Shown here in pieces: positions 8,298-15,019 of a stretch of 64,000 nt of DNA. The translations under genes and the position numbers were made by a program. This DNA comes from Saprospiraceae bacterium. GTDB taxonomy: Bacteria > Bacteroidota > Bacteroidia > Chitinophagales > Saprospiraceae. Within the stretch, counting starts at the first letter, position 1. The number at the start of each line of letters is the position of its first letter. Location of the stretch: NCBI GenBank assembly GCA_019187365.1, contig JABARE010000013.1, forward strand, positions 1 through 64,000, written 5' to 3'. The notes under the pieces were generated by a model, which ran no database searches, had not been told where the DNA came from, and saw only the letters and a list, made by a program, of their open reading frames with translations.

Positions 8298-10508
8298 TCA
8301 GGCTTGCCTGCCATAACCCGCGTCGATGATGGCGCTTCTTTCGGGGTGGAGCATCCAGACCCAGGCGGAAGTCTGGTTTGGCTGCTGGCCTGCGAGCGCC
8401 TGCAGGATTCTCTTCCGTTCTGATTCTTTCATCTGTGCAAACGACCTTCGCAGCAGGGGAAGGAAGGCCATAAAGTCCACTTCTTCCTGGACCGCAAGCC
8501 ATTGGTCGAGGCATTTAAGCGCACCGGGCAACAAGAGGAAAAACGGCGACTGCCCGTGAAGAAAGCCCTCGAACCACTCCGCAGCCTGTTGAACGCCCAT
8601 CTGAGGTGCAAACTCGCGTTGCAGGGCTTCGAGGAATTCCCCCTCCCCGATTTCTTTCAAACCCGCAAGCAGGCTCCAGCATTTTCCCCGCAGCAAGGGG
8701 TGGGATTCTCTGTGATGGGCGATCGAACGGAGCTGCCCCATCCAAACCGGGTACCATTCAACCGCGCCACCTCTGTCGAAGTGGTGTTGCACCAGCAGCA
8801 AGGCCTCCATCATGGCCTGGGCGCGGTCGGAATTTAATTGAAGGCAGTGGTTTGCAAACCCGCTGACGATGCGGTTTAAAAGTCCTTCGAGTGTACGGGC
8901 GGCAAAATCGGTCGGCGTTCCATGGAGCGAACCGTAATCGAATATCGACTGCAGGGGCCGGATCATGCGGGCGAGTAGTACGAGGTTATGGTCCTGAAGG
9001 CATGCGAGATCCAGGGCAGCGGCGAGCTCCGGCCACAGACCGTCGAGTCCCGCCTTCAGCGAGTGTTCCAGCCAACGGGCGATGTCCGGGAGGGCATGCG
9101 CGCGGTTCACTTTTTGGTGCATCCTGGCGCTACAGCAATGCTCGAGGGTGTTGCCGAGCAGCGCACATTCGACCAGGTCTATTTCCAGTCCGGGATGCCA
9201 TTGGAAAATCCATCTCTCGTTGAAGTTACCGCGGGCATTCCAATCCAGTTCAGCAGGTATGGCCCATGCGAGGTCGAGCACCACACAGGCGTGGAGGAAA
9301 CGAGAAACGTCGAGCTGCCGGGGTTCACGCAAATCGAGAAGTCTCTCCGCTGGTGATCCGTCTTTCCAATACCGTTTCAACCGCAAAGCAGCGAGCCTGC
9401 TATGAAAATGCCTGACGAAGGGCAGGCTTTCCCGGCCCAGTTCCACATACCCGGTCACCTCGCCATACAGCAACTTTTCCGCCGGATCAGCCCCGGTTTG
9501 GCTCAGGGGCATCAAAACTTCTGCCGCTTCGAGCATCTCTTCTATGCCCGGTGCCGGAAATTCCCGCAACAGGGCCAGGTGTTCTGCCAGCCGGCAGGCT
9601 TCTATCACCGCGCTTGGGGCGATCTCGTGCCCCTCTTTGCGGAAGCAGTGCGCAGCGTGTGAAAGAAAAGCTGCTGGTGCATGGCTCTTGTGCTGAAACA
9701 GGGCATCGTGCCACATGGGTGCCGGCACCCCTGCGGTGTAAGCCGGGGTAAGGGCAATGTGCCGATACGTCCAGGGAATGATGGCCCCGGCTGCAATACA
9801 GGTCTTTGTTTCGGAAAAGGGCAGATCCGGGGTCGTCTCCACATGGGCCCGGGAGAGGACCGGGGCATGCCAGGCGCCGCAGACCACAGCCAGTCTGCGG
9901 CATCCCGACGCTAAAAGTGCGTGCAGTTGCCGGCGCATCCATCCTTCGCGCAGGAGCGTTTCCGGATCATCCATACCGCCAGTCTGTTCGCGGAGTGCTC
10001 CCATCAGCTCGCCGACAATGCCAAACAAGTGTTCGTGATCTGTCCAGCTTTCAAAATGGCTCTCCCACCATCGTTCTCCATCGCGGTAACCCGCCTGCCG
10101 GGCAAGATAACCGATTGGGTCATTGGCAATTTGGGCGCATGCCTCCGGCATGGTCTCATCGTCTGTTCCCTTTGCTTTTGGCAAACAGAGGCTGATTGCG
10201 GCGGGCAGGTCGATGCAATGGACGGGGACTGCATGGGTCCAGGCATACCGGAGGGCCTGGTACTCGGGACTAAAAACGGCCATGGGGAGGTACATCGCCC
10301 GGTCGGGTTTCTCCTTATCGTAATGAAGAAAGGCGAAGGGTGGCCGGTGTCGGGTATTTTGGAGGCGCCCGACCAATTCGGCGGCATCTGCGGGCAATTC
10401 GATTGCCAGGGCATCCGGTCTGAATGTTTCCAGGGCTGCGACCAGCCTCAGGGCCGATCCCGAACCATGGTGCCGGATGCCAAAGAGGCGCATGTCACAG
10501 GACGCCAT
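8298..10508 (-). CDS. DUF5682 family protein, partner of MoxR ATPase
   Basis: 736 aa, starting at an ATG 19 nt after the MoxR gene. The N-terminal LFGIRHHGSGSA (His13, His14), the IELP element (Glu37) and CGAWHAP (His214) form the pattern of DUF5682. They resemble the metal-binding motifs of the TIKI/TraB/erythromycin-esterase superfamily, so a metal-dependent hydrolase or protease-like activity is inferred, not shown. The remaining 450 residues are helical and unassigned. In other genomes DUF5682 genes cluster with MoxR AAA+ ATPases, vWA-domain proteins and SWIM zinc-finger proteins. Only MoxR is present here. An exact AACGAACGTTCGTT palindrome lies directly before the start codon. Confidence 0.85.
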   Translation of the reverse strand: MASCDMRLFGIRHHGSGSALRLVAALETFRPDALAIELPADAAELVGRLQNTRHRPPFAFLHYDKEKPDRAMYLPMAVFSPEYQALRYAWTHAVPVHCIDLPAAISLCLPKAKGTDDETMPEACAQIANDPIGYLARQAGYRDGERWWESHFESWTDHEHLFGIVGELMGALREQTGGMDDPETLLREGWMRRQLHALLASGCRRLAVVCGAWHAPVLSRAHVETTPDLPFSETKTCIAAGAIIPWTYRHIALTPAYTAGVPAPMWHDALFQHKSHAPAAFLSHAAHCFRKEGHEIAPSAVIEACRLAEHLALLREFPAPGIEEMLEAAEVLMPLSQTGADPAEKLLYGEVTGYVELGRESLPFVRHFHSRLAALRLKRYWKDGSPAERLLDLREPRQLDVSRFLHACVVLDLAWAIPAELDWNARGNFNERWIFQWHPGLEIDLVECALLGNTLEHCCSARMHQKVNRAHALPDIARWLEHSLKAGLDGLWPELAAALDLACLQDHNLVLLARMIRPLQSIFDYGSLHGTPTDFAARTLEGLLNRIVSGFANHCLQLNSDRAQAMMEALLLVQHHFDRGGAVEWYPVWMGQLRSIAHHRESHPLLRGKCWSLLAGLKEIGEGEFLEALQREFAPQMGVQQAAEWFEGFLHGQSPFFLLLPGALKCLDQWLAVQEEVDFMAFLPLLRRSFAQMKESERKRILQALAGQQPNQTSAWVWMLHPERSAIIDAGYGRQA

Positions 10509-10514
10509 GATACT

Positions 10515-10528
10515 AACGAACGTTCGTT
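10515..10528. repeat. AACGAACGTTCGTT palindrome, copy 2
   Basis: Exact copy located between the MoxR stop (TAA at 10527-10529, whose last bases form part of it) and the DUF5682 ATG at 10508. It occupies the position where a ribosome binding region of the downstream gene would lie and could fold in mRNA or bind a regulator. Confidence 0.85.
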
Positions 10529-11618
10529 ATTTAACTAACAATTGTTCCCGGAAGGCTTCATACCAGTCATTCCAGGCGTTGCGTTTGCGCAATACGCTCT
10601 CGGCATACGAAGACAATACCTCGCGTTCCTCCGCGTCATCCCGTACAAAGGTCTGTACCACAGCGCGAACGAGGTCCGTCGCATCCAACGGGCGCTCCGA
10701 AAAATAGTGGTGCTGGATCCGGGCGTGGTGCAACATGGAAATGGTTTCCGCAGGGCTGAATACAGACCGTGTGGGTTTGAGCTTTTGCTTGCCGTCGTGG
10801 GTGACGCCGGTTCGCAACTCGCGCAAAAGCGTCAGCAGCTTTTCGACGTTCTGCTGGCGAAGCTCCTCCAATGGCAGTTGGAGGGACTGACCGAGTTGGT
10901 GAACCCGCTGGCGAACGATGCTGATTTCCTCCTCCAGGCTTGCGGGCAGCGGCATGACGAGCACGTTGAATCGGCGTTGGAGGGCAGACGACATGGGATA
11001 AATGCCTTTGTCCTGGTCATTGGCCGTTGCGAGCACGTTGAATCCCTGCCTGGCCTGGATTTCGAGTTCCAGCTCGGGTACGGGAAGGCATTTTTCGGAA
11101 AGTATGCTGATGAGGGCATCCTGCATCTCGGTTGGAATGCGGGTGAGTTCTTCGATGCGAACCAGTTGGCCACTTTCCATGGCGCGCATCACGGGTCCTG
11201 GGACCAGGGCATCCCGGCTGGGTCCACCCGCAATGAGGCGTGCGTAATTCCATCCGTAGCGGAGTGCGTCTTCACCGGTGCCTGAAGTCCCCTGGACCAG
11301 GAGGTTCGAATGTCCGCTCACTGCTGCCGCAAGGTGCTCTGCAAGCCAGCTCTTCGCCGTTCCGGGAACGCCCGTCAGCAACAATGCCCTGTCCGATAGC
11401 AGGCTGGCAATGGCAATTTCCAGCAAACGCCTGGGGCCTATATACTTAGGGGTGATCTCGAGGCCCTGTTCCGTTTTGCCTCCCGTGAGGTACTTCAGGA
11501 CGGCCCACGGCGAAAGCCGCCAATTGCCGGGTTTGGGGCGGCGGTCTTCGACTTCCAATGCCCGAAGTTCTTCGGCATACTGGGTTTCCGCCGGGATCCG
11601 GATCAGCTTTTCTTCCAC
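10527..11618 (-). CDS. MoxR-type AAA+ ATPase
   Basis: 363 aa. Walker A is GVPGTAKS at residues 83-90, the Walker B-like acidic segment VRIEELTR is at 153-160 and sensor 1 LATAN at 196-200. The N-terminal extension and the IP-rich helix after Walker B are those of the MoxR branch. MoxR ATPases are cytoplasmic chaperone-like machines that act with vWA-domain proteins to assemble or activate clients. Here the only neighbour that fits is the DUF5682 gene 18 nt downstream; no vWA or SWIM gene follows. The lipoprotein gene upstream ends 48 nt before its start and could share a transcript. Confidence 0.92.
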   Translation of the reverse strand: MEEKLIRIPAETQYAEELRALEVEDRRPKPGNWRLSPWAVLKYLTGGKTEQGLEITPKYIGPRRLLEIAIASLLSDRALLLTGVPGTAKSWLAEHLAAAVSGHSNLLVQGTSGTGEDALRYGWNYARLIAGGPSRDALVPGPVMRAMESGQLVRIEELTRIPTEMQDALISILSEKCLPVPELELEIQARQGFNVLATANDQDKGIYPMSSALQRRFNVLVMPLPASLEEEISIVRQRVHQLGQSLQLPLEELRQQNVEKLLTLLRELRTGVTHDGKQKLKPTRSVFSPAETISMLHHARIQHHYFSERPLDATDLVRAVVQTFVRDDAEEREVLSSYAESVLRKRNAWNDWYEAFREQLLVK

Positions 11619-11666
11619 GATTCTAAAGGGCCATTGGCCATAACGAGCATAAAGAATGAATCCCGG

Positions 11667-12995
11667 TCATGGGCAAAGCGGTTTTTCCTGGATAGACGAC
11701 AGGCGTTCACTGCGAACTCCGGCATCCTTCCATTCCTGTGCGGGCAATTCCTCGACACGGTCCCGGAAGGCTTCCTGTAAGACGTAAACCTGCTGGGGTT
11801 TTACTTCCGGCGACTCCAGCCCTTCCACACAGGCCCTGAATTTGGGATCAAAAACGGCACCGGCTATGGCAAACAAGCGGTCCCATATGGCGGTACAGAA
11901 ACCATCTTCCGTCAATATCAGTCCGGCTGCCTGTTCGTAGGAGCTTGCTTTCCAGGTTTTGGCATCCTCTACCGTTCCATCCTGGGCCAAACGGATCAGG
12001 GCCATTCCGCCCTGCTTACCATAGGCATCCGCCAGCAACAGAAATTTTCCCTCCGGGTTTATGGCAATGCGCTTGAAATGGTGGTTCTGCAGGCCGGTGT
12101 AGATGTTGCTCCATAGAATCTTACCGCCCGGTTGGGATAGCAGTGCGAAGGCAAATTCGTTGCCCGACGAGAGGACCAGCTTGCCGGCGAAAAGCAGCCT
12201 GCCTCCCGGAAGCTCGGCCACGTCGCCAAACACGGCGTTTTGGACCTGGTCGTCATCGAACAGAAAGCGGATAGACTGCATCACCTTTCCCGACAGGTCA
12301 AATCGCTGGAATGAATTCATCAGGTAACGTTTGCGCGTCTGGCCGTCGAGGTAGGCCCCCTTTTGCTTGTAGCTGACCAGAAAATCTCCACTTGAACCGG
12401 TGATCAGACCCTGCATGGTCTCCACGGAAGGGATCCTGCGGGTCCAACGGACATTTCCCGAGGGATCGGTCAGGTGGAGGTCGGTCAAAAAAGCTTCCCC
12501 GTCAGTGGGCCTGGAAGCATGCAGGATGCTGCCGTCAGTGCCCAAGGCCAAAACCGGCAGGTCGGTCGAGTGCTGTCCGGTCGCGGTTCTGCTCCATTTT
12601 ACCGTCCAGTTGGTGTCGGCGCAGACCAACAAGTGGTCGCGGTCAGGGCCAGAGAATCCGGCAAGAACATATCCAGCGTTGGTGGAGACCACGCGTTCAA
12701 TCCGGCTGTCTGCTTGACCGCTGGAAAATGCGATACCGCTTCCGCCGGATGTTCCGAGGTCGCGGATCCAGACGAAGCCATCTTTGGCATTGCTGCTTCC
12801 CGGGAATTTGTAGTTTGCGCTTTCCCCGCAGACGGCGATGCGGTTTTTACCCAGGAGGAAGGCGTCCGAGCACAGGCCGCGGGTTTCAACGAGGAAGGCT
12901 TCCTGGTGAGCAGGAGATCCCGCGCAAGCAAGGATCCATGAAGTCAACAGGACCCAGGTCCATCGACGATCTCGGGCAGGCATGGTCGTTTTCAT
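11667..12995 (-). CDS. Secreted lipoprotein with repeated beta-propeller-like strands, function unknown
   Basis: 442 aa. The N-terminus has a basic start, a hydrophobic stretch and a lipobox-like ILAC at about Cys24, so it is likely an SPII lipoprotein. The body holds repeating short modules of the kind seen in PQQ/delta-propeller proteins (for example GYVLAGFSGPDRDHLLVC, LPGGRLLFAG, GKFLLLADAYG), spaced roughly 45-60 residues apart. No enzyme motif was recognised and no T9SS tail is present. A TAATTTTG -7-like element lies 9 nt upstream of the ATG. Its role and any link to the MoxR pair downstream are unknown. Confidence 0.72.
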   Translation of the reverse strand: MKTTMPARDRRWTWVLLTSWILACAGSPAHQEAFLVETRGLCSDAFLLGKNRIAVCGESANYKFPGSSNAKDGFVWIRDLGTSGGSGIAFSSGQADSRIERVVSTNAGYVLAGFSGPDRDHLLVCADTNWTVKWSRTATGQHSTDLPVLALGTDGSILHASRPTDGEAFLTDLHLTDPSGNVRWTRRIPSVETMQGLITGSSGDFLVSYKQKGAYLDGQTRKRYLMNSFQRFDLSGKVMQSIRFLFDDDQVQNAVFGDVAELPGGRLLFAGKLVLSSGNEFAFALLSQPGGKILWSNIYTGLQNHHFKRIAINPEGKFLLLADAYGKQGGMALIRLAQDGTVEDAKTWKASSYEQAAGLILTEDGFCTAIWDRLFAIAGAVFDPKFRACVEGLESPEVKPQQVYVLQEAFRDRVEELPAQEWKDAGVRSERLSSIQEKPLCP

Positions 12996-13004
12996 TTAGA
13001 CTGG

Positions 13005-13012
13005 CAAAATTA
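13005..13012 (-). promoter_or_regulatory. -7 element (TAATTTTG) of the lipoprotein gene
   Basis: On the minus strand, TAATTTTG matches the Bacteroidota -7 consensus TAnnTTTG and ends 9 nt before the ATG at 12995. No good -33 TTTG is present at the expected distance, so support is moderate. The short distance would give an almost leaderless transcript. Confidence 0.4.
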
Positions 13013-13312
13013 GGTCAAATTCCACCCGCCCGCGCATGGTGCCCAAAGGGGATTTGCCCGGAAGGCGGGGAAAGGCATTGGGGGCACCCAAAAATAATTT
13101 TTATGAGCGCAAATTTGACTGATATAAGGATATTTAAATTATAACAAACTGTTTGTCTAATTATTATAACATATAAAAAAGTAAATATGTAAAATTTTTG
13201 TCTTGCGTTTGTCCTCCGGGTTTCCCCTGAATTTATTAAAAAAGGCTTGAAAATATTTGGTGATCCGGAGCCCCTCGTCGTATCTTGGAGGCGTATTCTT
13301 CCCTTTGTTACT

Positions 13313-13332
13313 TTAGACCGGTTCCGGTCTAA
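13313..13332. promoter_or_regulatory. Perfect palindrome, possible operator upstream of the haloperoxidase-like gene
   Basis: TTAGACCGG (13313-13321) and its reverse complement CCGGTCTAA (13324-13332) flank a TT spacer, about 80 nt before the ATG at 13415. The size and symmetry are those of operators bound by homodimeric helix-turn-helix repressors such as TetR-family proteins. No T-tract follows, so it is not a terminator. No regulator gene is adjacent. The rest of the 400-nt intergenic region (12996-13414) is AT-rich in its middle and holds nothing else recognised. Confidence 0.5.
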
Positions 13333-13414
13333 TGCCTCAATCACATTGTCTGGTTAGGACCGACTTCGACTAAACCAGGATCATCAATTGTGAAACTACT
13401 TAATTTTTTTGATC

Positions 13415-14767
13415 ATGAGGCATTTAGTACATTTTAAAGCATCCCGAGTAAACTGCTTGATCGTTGCCTTCTTTGCGCTGGCAGCTTGTACTAAAGAACA
13501 GAAAACTCCGGTTGGCGAGTTGAGCCAGACCAAAGCGGAGAGCAGCAAGGTGGCCACGGCGTGGATGCGCCTTGGCGCGGAGATCACCCCAGAGATTCCG
13601 GGGTACACTTCTCCGGTGGCGGCTCGCACCTTTGCCTACTTGGGCATTGGGCTGTATGAGGCCGTTGCCCAGGGAATCGAAGGCCAGCCCAGCCTTCAGG
13701 GCAGGCTTGAAGGATTAGCCCACCAGAGCCTCCCGGCTGTTTACGAGGGGGGGCCACTGAACTGGTCGGTGGTCGTCAACGAATGCATGCATTACCTGTT
13801 TGGCAAATTTTACAAAAACGCCCCACCTGCCACCAGTCAGCAGATCGACCAGCTTTACCACACCTTCCGCGATGAACTTTCGCTGCGTTCAAAAGCAGAA
13901 GTGGTTGAAAAATCCGTGCTGTTTGGAAGTATGATGGGCAAGGCCATCTACAACTACTCTGTTTCTGACGGTCAGGATGAAGCCTTTCTCTACAACTACC
14001 CGCGCGAGTATTCCATTCCGCAGGGTCTCGGACTTTGGTCGCCAACGTCTAACCAGATCAGGAGGCCGCTCCAGCCCTACTGGGGAGATGTCAGGACCTT
14101 CCTTTCTGTGGCCGATGCGACGGAAATGCCCACGCCACCAGCTTTTTCAACCGAAGCGACCTCTCCGTTTTATGCAAGCGCCCTCGACGTGCGCAACCGG
14201 GTTCGCAACCTGGACGAAAGCATTGAGACGGTCGTAAAATTCTGGAACGACGACCAGGACCACGCGCTGACCATGGCAGGACATATGATTACCATTCTCA
14301 GCGATTTGCTGGAAAGCAATTCCGCCGATCTCGAATTTGCAGCACAGGCATACGCCAAGATGGGCATCTGTCTGCATGACGCGACCGTCGCTTCCTGGAA
14401 AGTCAAATACAGATACAACATTCTGCGTCCGGAAACCTATATACGCGAGCACATCGATGCAAACTTCCTTCCGCTGATCGATCCCCAGGCAACGCCTGAA
14501 TATTCTTCCAGTTCGTCGGCAGTTGGCTCCGCATGTGCAGAGGTGTTCAGCCAGTTATTTGGCTATCAATATGCATTTACGGATCGCACCCACGAATTCC
14601 GCAAAGACATTGACGGAAGTCCAAGGTCCTACCAGTCCTTCCAGCAGATGTCAGAAGAAATCTCAACCGCCTGCTTGTACGGCGGGATACATTACAGATT
14701 CAGCCTGGAAGCGGGTAAGCTGCAGGGATCTACCATCGGCAGCAAGGTCGCGCGGCTGAAGATCTGA
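13415..14767 (+). CDS. Vanadium haloperoxidase/PAP2-like lipoprotein with substituted active-site residues
   Basis: 450 aa from ATG 13415, with an SPII signal and LAAC lipobox (Cys25). The fold signature of vanadium-dependent haloperoxidases and acid phosphatases is visible: Lys329...Arg338-Pro339 in KVKYRYNILRP, and LYGGIHY with His426. The middle motif, normally PSGH, reads SSSSS at 364-368, so its histidine is missing, and the arginine normally just before the LYGGIH element is Cys420. Vanadate or phosphate binding would be impaired, so the protein may be a binding or degenerate member or have altered chemistry. It is monocistronic: a strong terminator follows and a palindromic operator-like site precedes. 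Confidence 0.85.
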   Translation: MRHLVHFKASRVNCLIVAFFALAACTKEQKTPVGELSQTKAESSKVATAWMRLGAEITPEIPGYTSPVAARTFAYLGIGLYEAVAQGIEGQPSLQGRLEGLAHQSLPAVYEGGPLNWSVVVNECMHYLFGKFYKNAPPATSQQIDQLYHTFRDELSLRSKAEVVEKSVLFGSMMGKAIYNYSVSDGQDEAFLYNYPREYSIPQGLGLWSPTSNQIRRPLQPYWGDVRTFLSVADATEMPTPPAFSTEATSPFYASALDVRNRVRNLDESIETVVKFWNDDQDHALTMAGHMITILSDLLESNSADLEFAAQAYAKMGICLHDATVASWKVKYRYNILRPETYIREHIDANFLPLIDPQATPEYSSSSSAVGSACAEVFSQLFGYQYAFTDRTHEFRKDIDGSPRSYQSFQQMSEEISTACLYGGIHYRFSLEAGKLQGSTIGSKVARLKI

Positions 14768-14797
14768 ACAACTGGTTATATAGAAAACGCGTTTCGG

Positions 14798-14824
14798 AGA
14801 GCCCTTGCAAAAGGGCTCTTTTTT
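14798..14824 (+). terminator. Rho-independent terminator after the haloperoxidase-like gene
   Basis: Perfect 9-bp stem AGAGCCCTT (14798-14806) / AAGGGCTCT (14811-14819) with a GCAA loop, followed by a run of T residues to 14824. It lies 30 nt after the TGA. Confidence 0.93.
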
Positions 14825-14909
14825 ATTCTTGTAGTTCTACCAGATTGTCAGATGCAACTGTGACTACATCAGATACCTAGCGTCTGTAACAAAAGTTTTG
14901 TCGATTTAA

Positions 14910-14940
14910 TTTGGTTTTGTGAACAAACGGTTTATATTTG
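14910..14940 (+). promoter_or_regulatory. Bacteroidota-type promoter of the T9SS metalloprotease gene
   Basis: TTTG at 14910-14913 and TATATTTG at 14933-14940 are separated by 19 nt, a full match to the primary sigma factor consensus of Bacteroidota (-33 TTTG, 19-21 nt, -7 TAnnTTTG). Transcription would start near 14947, giving a leader of about 73 nt before ATG 15020. This is one of the best promoters in the window. Confidence 0.8.
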
Positions 14941-15019
14941 TATGCTTAATAGCTATTGAGATACAAATTAAATCCTCCCGGATCTGAGGGGGCATTTTTT
15001 AATCTTTAAATCAATTATC

